59,743 bases of DNA from an uncultured Rubrobacteraceae bacterium (GTDB taxonomy: Bacteria; Actinomycetota; Rubrobacteria; Rubrobacterales; Rubrobacteraceae). The position numbers and the translations under genes were made by a program. The notes under the pieces are model-generated. The model was not told the DNA's origin. It saw only the letters and a list, made by a program, of their open reading frames with translations, and did no database searches. Position 1 is the first letter of the stretch. Every line of letters begins with the position of its first letter. Of this stretch, positions 41,487 through 49,954 are shown one piece after another. The DNA is taken from positions 1 to 59,743 of the forward strand of contig CADCVH010000127.1 of the NCBI GenBank assembly GCA_902806085.1, in the 5' to 3' direction.

Positions 41487-42260
41487 CTACGAAACCTTCT
41501 CTTCTGACCTTCCGAGGGGCCGCACCTCGACCCCGTTCTCCCCCAGCTCGCGCACTATCGTCTCGGCCAGCTTCACGACCCCGGGCGTGTCGCTGTGGAC
41601 GCAGACGGAGTCGCACTTCACCTTCACCTCGCCGCCGCTTTCGGTCGTCACCCTGCCCTCCTTCACGGCCCGGGCGGTCCGCCGGGCCATCTCCTCGGGG
41701 TCGAGCTCGCCGGCGAGCTTGCGGGTAAAGACGATCTGGCCCTCGTCGTTGTACGCGCGGTCGGCGAAAAACTCAGCCGCCACCGGCTGCCCCATCTCCC
41801 CGGCGATCCTGTAGGTGACGGAGGACTCCATGCAGAACAGGACGAGGCCGGGGTCGACCTGTTGTATAGCTTCAATGATCGCGCGCGAGAGCGCCTCGTC
41901 GCGGGCAGCGACCATGTAGAGCGCGCCGTGCGGCTTAACGTGCTGCACCCCCATCCCGTAGAGGCGGGCGAACTCGCGCAGGGCTCCGAGCTGGTAGACG
42001 AGCTCGTCCCGAAGCTCCTCGGGAGGAGCCTGTATCTCCCTCCTCCCAAACCCAACCAGATCCCGATACCCGCTGTGCACCCCGACGGCGACCCCGTGTT
42101 CCTTCGCCAGCGCCACGGTCTTGCGCATGACGTGCGGATCCCCCGCGTGGAACCCCCCGGCCACGTTCGCCGACGAGATAAACCGCATCAGCCCCTCGTC
42201 GGCCCCGAAACTGTAAGGCCCGAAGCTCTCCCCCATGTCGCAATTGAAGTCGATGTGCAT
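41487..42260 (-). CDS. pxpA: 5-oxoprolinase subunit A (LamB/YcsF)
   Basis: 257 aa. MHIDFNCDMGESFG is the family N-terminus; NVAGGFHAGDP, VGVHSGYRD, HVKPHGALYM and CVHSDTPGVV are conserved. PxpA with PxpB and PxpC cleaves 5-oxoproline to glutamate using ATP. ATG 42260 has AGGGAGG upstream. The gene order pxpB-pxpC-pxpA is kept, and a biotin carrier gene follows within 30 bp. Confidence 0.95.
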   Translation of the reverse strand: MHIDFNCDMGESFGPYSFGADEGLMRFISSANVAGGFHAGDPHVMRKTVALAKEHGVAVGVHSGYRDLVGFGRREIQAPPEELRDELVYQLGALREFARLYGMGVQHVKPHGALYMVAARDEALSRAIIEAIQQVDPGLVLFCMESSVTYRIAGEMGQPVAAEFFADRAYNDEGQIVFTRKLAGELDPEEMARRTARAVKEGRVTTESGGEVKVKCDSVCVHSDTPGVVKLAETIVRELGENGVEVRPLGRSEEKVS

Positions 42261-42371
42261 GCGCCTCCCTTCGGTCGGCAGGTTATGAGGCTCCAGATTC
42301 CTAGGTCTTATAATCGAACCTCTAGATACACCAACCACCTCCTCAAAACCTCGAACCCGGAACCTTACGCC

Positions 42372-43361
42372 TCAAGCCAGCGAATCCTTTATCTCGGCCA
42401 ACGTCTTGCGCCGATCCCCGCGGGCGGCGAGGGCCTCTTCTAGCTCTATCGAGCGGAACCGGGTCTTGTCGTTTGTTTTGGATTGGGCGAGTCGGTCGCG
42501 GTCGGCGCTTATGACGGTGCCGATGGTGGCGTAGCCGCCGCCGGTTACGGCGTCGTTCATGAGGACTATGGGCTCGACGCCGCCGGGGACCTGTATGGAG
42601 CCGATCGGATACCCGAAATCCACGACGTTGGCCGGGTCGCTGCCCGCGCCCGCCGGCTGCTCGCGCTCGACGAACCCGAGCTCGCCGCCCCGGTAACGGT
42701 AGCCGACCCGGTCCGCGTCGGGGGTAACCGTCCACTCCACGTTCAGGAACTCCTTCATGCTCTCCTGCGTGAGCCGGTAGCTCGCGAGGCCGATGATGAC
42801 CCGAAGCTCGGTCTCTTTCGTGTAGCGCGGGATGGCGTCCGCGTCCACCTTCTTGCCGACTTGGGCGTCGCCATTTCGGGCGTCGCCATTTCGGGCGTCG
42901 CCCAGCTGGAGCTCGTCGCCCGCCTGGAGGGCGCGGCCTTCGTATCCCCCGAGCCCGATCAGGGTGTACGTCGAGCGGCTGTGCATGAAGACGGGGACAT
43001 CTATTCCCCCGGCGACCGCGAGGTAGGAGCGGGCACCGTTCCTGAGGTAGTCGAAGGAGAGGACGTCGCCCTCTTCGACCGAAAGCGTCTCCCAGGTCGG
43101 GGCCTCCTCGCCGTTGATCTTGGGCGGCATCTCGGCTCCGGTTACGGCTATGACGGCGCTCTCGGTGAACTCCAGCTCGGGACCGAAGTACGTGATCTCC
43201 AACCCCGCGGAGCCGTCCTCGTTGCCGACGAGGTAGTTGCCCACCTGGTAGGAAAAGACGTCCATGGCCCCCGAAGGCGGCATGCCGATGGCGTACTCGC
43301 CAAAGCGGCCGGTGTCCTGGACCGTCGTCAGAAGACCCGGACTCTTGACTCTAATCGCCAT
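42372..43361 (-). CDS. pxpC: 5-oxoprolinase subunit C (KipA/biotin-dependent carboxylase-type)
   Basis: 329 aa. MAIRVKSPGLLTTVQDTGRFG and GMPPSGAMD form the family start; YLAVAGGIDVPVFMHSRSTY and PVPGG-like IQVPGGVEPIVLMND follow. It is homologous to half of the carboxyltransferase domain of urea carboxylase. It overlaps pxpB by 11 bp. A 15-bp unit repeated nearly three times inserts NGDAR repeats around residues 154-166, in a loop. Confidence 0.95.
   Translation of the reverse strand: MAIRVKSPGLLTTVQDTGRFGEYAIGMPPSGAMDVFSYQVGNYLVGNEDGSAGLEITYFGPELEFTESAVIAVTGAEMPPKINGEEAPTWETLSVEEGDVLSFDYLRNGARSYLAVAGGIDVPVFMHSRSTYTLIGLGGYEGRALQAGDELQLGDARNGDARNGDAQVGKKVDADAIPRYTKETELRVIIGLASYRLTQESMKEFLNVEWTVTPDADRVGYRYRGGELGFVEREQPAGAGSDPANVVDFGYPIGSIQVPGGVEPIVLMNDAVTGGGYATIGTVISADRDRLAQSKTNDKTRFRSIELEEALAARGDRRKTLAEIKDSLA
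42863..42902. repeat. In-frame 15-bp tandem repeat in pxpC
   Basis: GGGCGTCGCCATTTC at 42863-42877 and 42878-42892, then a 10-base partial copy to 42902. It keeps the frame and encodes repeated GDARN. Confidence 0.85.
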
Positions 43362-44256
43362 AGAGCACCCCCAGGATCTCCTCGTTGTACGCGTGCGGGT
43401 CTTCGAGGGCCCGGTCCGCGCGGAAGGTGAAGTCTTTCTTCCTGTACTCGAACGAACCGTCCTCCACGCTAGCCCGGATCTCGTCGAACTCCTCCCGGTC
43501 CACCCCGCGGTAGTTCCACACGTCGCCCGGTTTCGGGAAGACTATGGAGTCCTCGAAGTCCTTCAACCTCTGCTTCACGTCCAACACCGGAGCCGGGGCG
43601 AGACCGTAGAGCTGGTAGCCGCCGGCGCCCTGCACTGAGTAGACGACGGCGAAGCCGCCGCCGAAGCCGAAGGCCCGCTCTGGGGTGAAGGTGCGGGGCC
43701 GGACGTACTTGGGGACCTCGACCTGCTCCTCCGGCGGGACGAGCTGGTAGCACCACGGGAGGCCGGGGACGAAGCCGATCATGGTGATCAGCCACGGCGA
43801 ACCGAGCAACGCCGCGATAAAGTCGTCCTTGGAGTCGTAGCCGTTTATGCGGGCGGAGTACTCGAGGTCGGTCGCCTCCGGGTCCTGGTGGCGGTCGCGG
43901 AAGCGCATGAGGGCCTCGTGGGTCCAGGGGTCCTCCATCATGACGGGCACGTCCACGACGCGGGTCCGGAGCTCGAAGCCCTTCACGTCGCCGACCTCTT
44001 CGTCGATCTCCTTAAGGCGCGAGATGAGCGTGTCGGGGTGCAGCACGTCTGGGTCTATGCGGACCATGTAGGAGGCGTTCGAGGGGCAGACGTCCATCAC
44101 GCCCTCTACCCCCTCCTCCTTGAGCCTGTTCGTGATCGCCATGGCCCTGAAGTTCACCTTGAGGCTCATGGCCTCGGCGAGCTCCACGAAGACGAACTCG
44201 TCCCCGCCGTAGCTGTATCGCGCCTGCGGAAGCCCGGTCTCGACGTCAGCGCTCAT
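43351..44256 (-). CDS. pxpB: 5-oxoprolinase subunit B (KipI-type)
   Basis: 301 aa, longer than the roughly 240 residues of Bacillus KipI. The C-terminal cyclophilin-like part has MIGFVPGLPWCYQL, GGFAVVYSVQGAGGYQLYG and FPKPGDVWNYRG. The first 150 residues hold DEFVFVELAEAMSLKVNFRA and further alpha/beta sequence. First gene of the pxp operon, with a good promoter (44295-44323). Together with PxpC it forms the ATP-dependent part of oxoprolinase; the pair is also homologous to the urea carboxylase carboxyltransferase. Confidence 0.93.
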   Translation of the reverse strand: MSADVETGLPQARYSYGGDEFVFVELAEAMSLKVNFRAMAITNRLKEEGVEGVMDVCPSNASYMVRIDPDVLHPDTLISRLKEIDEEVGDVKGFELRTRVVDVPVMMEDPWTHEALMRFRDRHQDPEATDLEYSARINGYDSKDDFIAALLGSPWLITMIGFVPGLPWCYQLVPPEEQVEVPKYVRPRTFTPERAFGFGGGFAVVYSVQGAGGYQLYGLAPAPVLDVKQRLKDFEDSIVFPKPGDVWNYRGVDREEFDEIRASVEDGSFEYRKKDFTFRADRALEDPHAYNEEILGVLYGD

Positions 44257-44294
44257 GCGGTGGCACCCCCTTTTCCCCTCGTAAAAGTCACCGA

Positions 44295-44323
44295 ATAGTA
44301 CCTACGCCGGAATTTTGGGTCAA
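44295..44323 (-). promoter_or_regulatory. pxp operon promoter
   Basis: On the minus strand TTGACC (44323-44318), 17 bp, TACTAT (44300-44295). Its -35 overlaps the -35 of the divergent bioY promoter, so the two may exclude each other. Confidence 0.7.
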
Positions 44324-44343
44324 CGAATGCTAAAAGGTTATCG
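44315..44343 (+). promoter_or_regulatory. bioY promoter
   Basis: TTGGGT (44315-44320), 17 bp, TTATCG (44338-44343). Predicted initiation is near 44350, just before ATG 44353. No BirA-type operator was recognised. Confidence 0.45.
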
Positions 44344-44352
44344 TAAATACGG

Positions 44353-44910
44353 ATGAGGAGGAGAGCTTTGAACGTAGCCGCGATGACCCGGGTGGCGCTA
44401 ATGGCCGCCTTCACCGCCGTGGCGGCCCAGATCACCATCCCGCTCGAGCCCGTTCCCTTCACGCTGCAGGTGCTGGCCGTCGTTCTCACCGGGCTGTTGC
44501 TGGGGCCGCGCTACGGCGCCCTGGCGATGGGGGTCTATCTGCTCGTCGGCGCCATGGGCGTCCCGGTCTTCGCCGGGTTCCGCGGCGGTCTCGGCATCGT
44601 CTTTGGCGACACGGGTGGTTACCTGCTCGCCTATCCGCTGGCCGCCGCCCTCGCCGGCCTCGCCGCCGGGGCCACCGCGAACTCGCCCCGCCGGCGGGCG
44701 CTCGTCGTGGGCTTCCTGTGGGGCAGCGCGGCGCTGGCCGTGATCTACGCGCTCGGGGCCACCTGGCTCGCGATCCTCGCCGGCCTCTCCCCGGGCGCGG
44801 CCCTGGTCGCGGGCGTCCTGCCTTTCGTTCCCTTCGACCTGATCAAAGTCGGGCTCGCCACCCTCGTCGCCGTCGCCGTCGCCCCGGCGATCGCCACGTC
44901 ACGGGCCTAG
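44353..44910 (+). CDS. bioY: Biotin transporter BioY (S component)
   Basis: 185 aa with six hydrophobic segments. The N-terminal AAFTAVAAQITIPLEPVPFTLQ and GGLGIVFGDTGGYLLAYPLA are BioY signatures for biotin binding. It works alone or with an ECF energising module, which is not in the window. The start is uncertain: ATG 44353 fits a leaderless mRNA, while GGAGGAGAG within the frame would serve TTG 44368. It is upstream of accC by about 60 bp, a logical pairing of biotin uptake with biotin-dependent carboxylase. Confidence 0.93.
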   Translation: MRRRALNVAAMTRVALMAAFTAVAAQITIPLEPVPFTLQVLAVVLTGLLLGPRYGALAMGVYLLVGAMGVPVFAGFRGGLGIVFGDTGGYLLAYPLAAALAGLAAGATANSPRRRALVVGFLWGSAALAVIYALGATWLAILAGLSPGAALVAGVLPFVPFDLIKVGLATLVAVAVAPAIATSRA

Positions 44911-44971
44911 AGAGGCGTGGAGGTAGCTGCGGGACTAGTATGATGGCCTGATCTACAGGAAGGTAAACCCT

Positions 44972-46309
44972 ATGTTCGAGAAGGTGCTGATCGCCAACCG
45001 GGGGGAGATCGCGCTAAGGGTCGTCCGCGCCTGCCAGGAGCTCGGCGTCCCGGCGGTCGCCGTCTACTCCGACGCCGACGAGACGGCCCTCCACGTCCGC
45101 CACGCCGACGAGTCGGCCAACATAGGTCCTCCGGCGGCGGGTAAGAGCTACCTGAACGCGGAGCACCTGATCGAGGCGGCAAAGGAGACGGGCGCCGACG
45201 CTATTCACCCTGGCTACGGCTTTCTCGCCGAGAACGCCGCTTTCGCGAGGGCGGTAACGGACGCCGGGATAAAGTTCATCGGCCCCTCGGCGGAGGCCAT
45301 CGAGAAGCTTGGGGACAAGTCCGCCGCCCGGCGGCTGGCACAGGAGGCGGACGTGCCCGTCGTGCCCGGCTCGGACAACGTCTCCTCGGCGGACGAGGCC
45401 GTTGGCACGGCGGAGGAGATAGGGTACCCCGTCATGATCAAGGCCGCGGCCGGCGGCGGGGGCCGCGGCATCCGGGTGGCCGAGAACGAGGAGGAGTTGC
45501 GCGAGGCGGTGCAGGCCGCCAAGCGCGAGGCGCAGTCCGCCTTTGGCGACGGGACGCTTTATCTGGAGAAGTTCCTCGCGGGCCCGCGCCACGTAGAGGT
45601 GCAGGTCATGGCGGACCACGAGGGCAACGCCATCCACCTCTACGAGCGCGAATGCTCGATGCAGCGCCGCCGCCAGAAGGTGCTGGAGGAGTCCCCCTCG
45701 CCCGGCATAAGCCCCGAAACGCGTGAGAAGATGTGCGGGGCGGCCGTCCGGCTCGCCCGCGAGGCGGATTACGCCAACGCCGGGACGGTCGAGTTCCTGG
45801 TCGAGGGAGACGGGTTCTACTTTATCGAGATGAACACGCGCATACAGGTCGAGCATCCGGTAACGGAGATGCTGACGGGCGTAGATTTGGTCAAAGAGCA
45901 GATCAGGGTCGCGGCCGGCGACCCCTTGAGCCTGAAACAGGAAGACGTCCCCTTCGTCGGGCACTCGATAGAGTTCCGCGTCAACGCGGAGGACCCGGCC
46001 AACGGCTTCATGCCCTCCCCGGGCGAGGTCACGTTCCTCGAAGTGCCGGGCGGCCCCGGCGTCCGCGTGGACTCGGCGGTGTACGCTGGCTACAAGATAC
46101 CGCCGTTCTACGACTCGATGGTTGGCAAGCTCATAGTCTGGGCGCTGACCCGGGACGAGGCCGTAAGCCGCGCCCGCCGCGCCCTGCGCGAGTACCGGCT
46201 CGAAGGGATCAAGACGACCATCCCCCTCCACCTGCGGTTGCTAGAAGACAAAGCTTTCCTGTCAGGCGACTACCACACGGGGTATCTGGAAGAGTTGCTG
46301 CAGGAGTAA
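44972..46309 (+). CDS. accC: Biotin carboxylase
   Basis: 445 aa. VLIANRGEIALRVVRAC, HPGYGFLAENA, the ATP-grasp loop AAAGGGGRGIRV, ECSMQRRRQKV and EMNTRIQVEHPVTE are all present. It carboxylates biotin on a carrier using ATP and bicarbonate. The gene lies next to bioY and divergent from an operon containing a lone biotin carrier and PxpB/PxpC, so it may serve that system rather than, or as well as, acetyl-CoA carboxylase. ATG 44972 follows GGAAGG. Confidence 0.95.
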   Translation: MFEKVLIANRGEIALRVVRACQELGVPAVAVYSDADETALHVRHADESANIGPPAAGKSYLNAEHLIEAAKETGADAIHPGYGFLAENAAFARAVTDAGIKFIGPSAEAIEKLGDKSAARRLAQEADVPVVPGSDNVSSADEAVGTAEEIGYPVMIKAAAGGGGRGIRVAENEEELREAVQAAKREAQSAFGDGTLYLEKFLAGPRHVEVQVMADHEGNAIHLYERECSMQRRRQKVLEESPSPGISPETREKMCGAAVRLAREADYANAGTVEFLVEGDGFYFIEMNTRIQVEHPVTEMLTGVDLVKEQIRVAAGDPLSLKQEDVPFVGHSIEFRVNAEDPANGFMPSPGEVTFLEVPGGPGVRVDSAVYAGYKIPPFYDSMVGKLIVWALTRDEAVSRARRALREYRLEGIKTTIPLHLRLLEDKAFLSGDYHTGYLEELLQE

Positions 46310-46380
46310 CGCGAAGACTTCGGGGTCTCGTGGTCCGAGTATACTTCCGTGGGACCGGGCGAGACATCGGAGGGCTTTCC

Positions 46381-46947
46381 GTGCAGAAGGAGACGCGCGA
46401 GGTCACGCGGCGACGCTTCACCGTCCAGGAGTACCACAGGATGGCCGAGGCCGGGATACTCCACGAGGACGACCGGATCGAGCTTATCGACGGGGAACTG
46501 GTCGAGATGTCCGCCATAGGCACCAGGCACTTCTCCTGCGTGAACCGGCTGAATCACCTGCTCGTGGGAAGTGTGGGCGACGACGTCATCGTCAGCGTCC
46601 AGAACCCGGTTAGGCTGAACGATTATTCGGAGCCACAGCCGGACGTGGCCCTGATCTGGACCAGGGACTACAACGAGTCGCTCCCCACGCCGGAGGACGT
46701 GCTGCTCCTGATCGAGGTCTCCGACACCACCCTCGCCTACGACCGGGGGCTAAAGCTCTCGCGGCGCTACGCCCGGGCCGGCATCCCGGAGGCCTGGATC
46801 GTGGACCTCCAGGGCGAGAAGATCGAACATCACACCGGCCCGTCCGGTGACCGTTACCGGCACGCCGAAAAGGTCCGCCGGGACGAGACGCTCAACTCCG
46901 CCGCGCTGCCCGGACTGGAGGTCCGCGCCGGCGACGTGCTCGGCTAG
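46381..46947 (+). CDS. Uma2-family (DUF820) restriction-endonuclease-like protein
   Basis: 188 aa from GTG 46381. The PD-(D/E)xK core is visible: IELIDGELVEMSAIG, PQPDVALIW, LLLIEVSDTTLAYDRGLKL and YARAGIPEAWIVDL. These putative nucleases are abundant in cyanobacteria and actinobacteria and often act as orphan genes; biological role is not established. It lies between accC and gabT with a large palindrome on its 3' side. Confidence 0.9.
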   Translation: MQKETREVTRRRFTVQEYHRMAEAGILHEDDRIELIDGELVEMSAIGTRHFSCVNRLNHLLVGSVGDDVIVSVQNPVRLNDYSEPQPDVALIWTRDYNESLPTPEDVLLLIEVSDTTLAYDRGLKLSRRYARAGIPEAWIVDLQGEKIEHHTGPSGDRYRHAEKVRRDETLNSAALPGLEVRAGDVLG

Positions 46948-47016
46948 GGAAGCGCCGGAAGGGGAAGGGCCTCCAACCGTCCCACCCCGAACGCCGGCAC
47001 CCGCCATCTGGAACCC

Positions 47017-47048
47017 GTAGGGGGGCGCTTCGCGAAGCGCCCCCCTAC
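47017..47048. terminator. 32-bp perfect palindrome between convergent genes
   Basis: GTAGGGGGGCGCTTCG (47017-47032) is followed directly by its reverse complement (47033-47048). The 16-bp arms, with no spacer, can form a very stable hairpin on either strand. It lies 14 bp from the gabT stop and about 70 bp from the Uma2 stop, consistent with a bidirectional terminator. Confidence 0.75.
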
Positions 47049-47062
47049 AACGGCCGCTCCGC

Positions 47063-48403
47063 TTACGCCACCGAATCCACGGCCCGACCCAGTATGGCGA
47101 GTCCCTCTTCGAGCTCGTCGTCGGCGATGTTCAGCGGCATGAGGGTGCGGATGCAGTTGCTGTACTGGCCGGCGGTAAGCAGGAGCAGGCCCTCCTGCAA
47201 GGCGGCCTGGACTATCTTGGCGTTGCGCTCCTTGTCCGGGGTCTTGCTCGCGGCGTCGGTGACGAACTCCATGGCGGCCATCGGGCCCAGGCCGCGGACG
47301 TCGCCGACAAAGTCGGGGTGCCTCTCCTGGATGTCGCGCATGGCGGACATGACCTTCTCGCCGAGGGCGTTCGCCTGGGTCAGCAGGTCCTCCTCCTCGA
47401 AGGTGTCGAGGACGGCGAGCGCGGCGGCGCAGGCTATGGGGTTGCCGCCGTAGGTGGTGCCGAGGCCGCCGGCGTGGACGGAGTCCATTATCTCGGCCCT
47501 GCCGGTGACGCCGGCTATGGGCAACCCGCCGCCCATGCTCTTGGCCGTGGTCATGATGTCCGGCTCCACCCCGGAATGCTCTATCGCGAACATCTTGCCC
47601 GTCCTGCCGAAGCCGGTCTGGACCTCGTCCACGATCATCACGATACCGTGCTCGTCGCACAGCTCCCTGAGTTGGCGCAGGTAGAAGTCCGGGAACGGGA
47701 TGAACCCGCCCTCACCGCTCACCGGCTCGACGATGATCGCCGCCACGCTGCTCGGGTGAACGGTGCTCACGAACGCCTTCTCTATGGACCCGAAGCAATC
47801 GCCCTGGCAGCCGCCGGAGCAATCCCTGCCTGCCGGACACCTGTACGTATACGGCGACGGCACCCGGTAGACCTCGGGAACGAACGGGCCGAAGCCCTTC
47901 TTGTACGGATCGGTCTTGCCGGTGAGCGTCATCGCGAGCATGGTCCTGCCGTGGAAGGAGTTCTCGAAGGCGATGACGCCGGGCCGCCCGGTGTAGTAGC
48001 GCGCGATCTTGACGGCGTTCTCGACAGCCTCGGCCCCGGAGTTGACGAAGAACGACCGCTTCTCGAAGTCCCCCGGCACGAGCGCGTTGAGCCTCTCCGC
48101 GAGCTCGATGTACTCCTCGTACTCCGTGACGTAGAAGCAGGTGTGGGTCACCTGCCCGGCCTTCTCCCTGACCGCCTCGACCACGCGGGAGTTCGCGTGC
48201 CCGATGTTCATGACGCCGATGCCGCCACCGAAGTCTATGAACGTGTTGCCGTCCACGTCGGTCAGCAACGCGCCCTTCGCCTCCTCGGCGAACATCGGGG
48301 TGGCTATGCCCACGCCCGACGTTACTGCCTTGTGCCGCCGCTCCATCAACGCCCGGCTCTTCGGCCCGGGTATCTCCGTCTTGATCCTCGCGGAATCGAG
48401 CAT
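47063..48403 (-). CDS. gabT: 4-aminobutyrate aminotransferase
   Basis: 446 aa class III PLP enzyme. DFGGGIGVMNIGHANS, SFHGRTMLAMTLTGK, MIVDEVQTGFGRTGKMFA and the PLP Lys in MTTAKSMGGGLP are present. It transfers the GABA amino group to 2-oxoglutarate, giving succinate semialdehyde for GabD. A four-Cys loop (CPAGRDCSGGCQGDC) sits near 47800-47845; cysteine pairs in this region bind an Fe-S cluster in mammalian GABA transaminase, but that role here is unproven. ATG 48403 follows AAGAGGTGG. Confidence 0.94.
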   Translation of the reverse strand: MLDSARIKTEIPGPKSRALMERRHKAVTSGVGIATPMFAEEAKGALLTDVDGNTFIDFGGGIGVMNIGHANSRVVEAVREKAGQVTHTCFYVTEYEEYIELAERLNALVPGDFEKRSFFVNSGAEAVENAVKIARYYTGRPGVIAFENSFHGRTMLAMTLTGKTDPYKKGFGPFVPEVYRVPSPYTYRCPAGRDCSGGCQGDCFGSIEKAFVSTVHPSSVAAIIVEPVSGEGGFIPFPDFYLRQLRELCDEHGIVMIVDEVQTGFGRTGKMFAIEHSGVEPDIMTTAKSMGGGLPIAGVTGRAEIMDSVHAGGLGTTYGGNPIACAAALAVLDTFEEEDLLTQANALGEKVMSAMRDIQERHPDFVGDVRGLGPMAAMEFVTDAASKTPDKERNAKIVQAALQEGLLLLTAGQYSNCIRTLMPLNIADDELEEGLAILGRAVDSVA

Positions 48404-48465
48404 CCTCGCCACCTCTTCCTGTCGGCCTCTCTCGTTCCAGTATACCCATAAGGGTGGACCGGAAC

Positions 48466-49929
48466 CTACGTCCCGGCGATGCCGCCGAGCGAGACGTACT
48501 TCGTGTCCAGGTACTCCTCGATGCCCTGGTGCCCGCCCTCGCGCCCGACGCCGCTCTCCTTCAGCCCGCCGAACGGGGCCTGCGCCGTCGAGGGCATCCC
48601 GTCGTTCGCCCCGATGATCCCGTACTCCAGGCCCTCCGCGAGCCGGAAGACCCGCCCCACGTCGCGGGTGAAGTAGTAGGCGGCGAGCCCGTATACCGTG
48701 GCGTTGGCCCGCCGGACTACCTCTTCTTCCGTGTCGAAGGGCATGATCGCCGCCACCGGCCCGAACGTCTCCTCTTTGGCGACGAGCATCGAGTCGTCGG
48801 CCCCGAGGAGCACCGTCGGGGCGTAGAAGCTGCCGCCGTCTTGCCCGTTCACCTTCTCGCCCCCGAGGGCCACCGTCGCGCCCTTCTCCCTCGCGTCGGC
48901 GACGTGGCGCTCGACCTTCTCTACGGCCTTCGGCTCGATGAGCGGGCCGACCTCGACGCCCTCCTCCATCCCGTCCCCCACCCTCATCGCGGCCATCTTC
49001 CCGGTGAGCTTCTTCGCGAACTCGTCCAGGACGCCGCGCTGGACGAATACGCGGTTGGCGCAGACGCAGGTCTGGCCCATGTTGCGCATCTTGGAGACGA
49101 GGGCGCCCTCGACGGCCGCGTCTGTATCGGCGTCGTCGAAGACTATGAACGGGGCGTGGCCGCCGAGCTCCAGGGAGAGGCGCTTCATGGTGTCGGCGGA
49201 CTGCTTCATCAGGAGCTTGCCGACCTCTGTGGAGCCGGTGAAGGAGAGCTTGCGCACGCGCCTCTCCTCCATGATCGGGGCGGTGACGGCCGCCGGGTCC
49301 GTGCCGGCTAGGACCGAGAGGACGCCCTTCGGTAGGCCCGCCTCCTCGAAGATCTTCGCCATCTCCAGGGCGGAGAGGGGGGTGAGCTCGGAGGGCTTTA
49401 TGACCTGCGTGCAGCCGGCGGCGAGGGCGGGGCCGAGCTTGCGCGTGATCATGGCCGCCGGGAAGTTCCACGGCGTGATCGCCGCCGTCACCCCCACCGG
49501 GCGCTTGATGACCATTATCCTCTTGCCCGGGGCGCTCGCCGGGACCGTCTCGCCGTACACGCGCCGCGCTTCCTCGGCGAACCACTCGATAAACGAGGCG
49601 GCGTAGACGATCTCGCCGCGTGACTCCGCCAGCGGCTTGCCCTGCTCCAGGGTCATCACGGTAGCGAGGTGCTCTTTTCTTTCGTGCATCATGCGCGCGG
49701 CCTCGCGCATGATCCCGGCCCGGTAGGCCGCGGTTGTCGCGGCCCACTCCTGCTGGACGGCCGCGGCGGCGTCTATCGCCCGACGCGTCTCCTCGCGGCC
49801 GGCGTCGGGGAGGGTGGCGATGGTCTCGTTGTTGGCGGGGTTCGTGACGCCGAAGGTCGCGCCGGAGTGGGCGGCACCCGTCCATTCGCCTGCGACGAAG
49901 AGTTTTTCGATCGTCTCGGTCTTTATCAT
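48466..49929 (-). CDS. gabD: Succinate-semialdehyde dehydrogenase
   Basis: 487 aa aldehyde dehydrogenase. TPWNFPAAMITRKLGPALAA, KLSFTGSTEVGKLL, the general base in LSLELGGHAP, and the catalytic Cys in GQTCVCANR are clear; the second Cys two residues later is typical of the GabD group. It oxidises succinate semialdehyde to succinate with NAD(P). It precedes gabT by 62 bp and follows the symporter by 25 bp in the same operon. Confidence 0.95.
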   Translation of the reverse strand: MIKTETIEKLFVAGEWTGAAHSGATFGVTNPANNETIATLPDAGREETRRAIDAAAAVQQEWAATTAAYRAGIMREAARMMHERKEHLATVMTLEQGKPLAESRGEIVYAASFIEWFAEEARRVYGETVPASAPGKRIMVIKRPVGVTAAITPWNFPAAMITRKLGPALAAGCTQVIKPSELTPLSALEMAKIFEEAGLPKGVLSVLAGTDPAAVTAPIMEERRVRKLSFTGSTEVGKLLMKQSADTMKRLSLELGGHAPFIVFDDADTDAAVEGALVSKMRNMGQTCVCANRVFVQRGVLDEFAKKLTGKMAAMRVGDGMEEGVEVGPLIEPKAVEKVERHVADAREKGATVALGGEKVNGQDGGSFYAPTVLLGADDSMLVAKEETFGPVAAIMPFDTEEEVVRRANATVYGLAAYYFTRDVGRVFRLAEGLEYGIIGANDGMPSTAQAPFGGLKESGVGREGGHQGIEEYLDTKYVSLGGIAGT

Positions 49930-49954
49930 CTTAACCTCCAGAGGGGGTATGCGC

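Noticed and set aside
48404-49885. An apparent N-terminal extension of gabT by about 490 codons
   Set aside because: The extension is in another frame of gabD and has no similarity; ATG 48403 with a ribosome site gives the normal GabT length.
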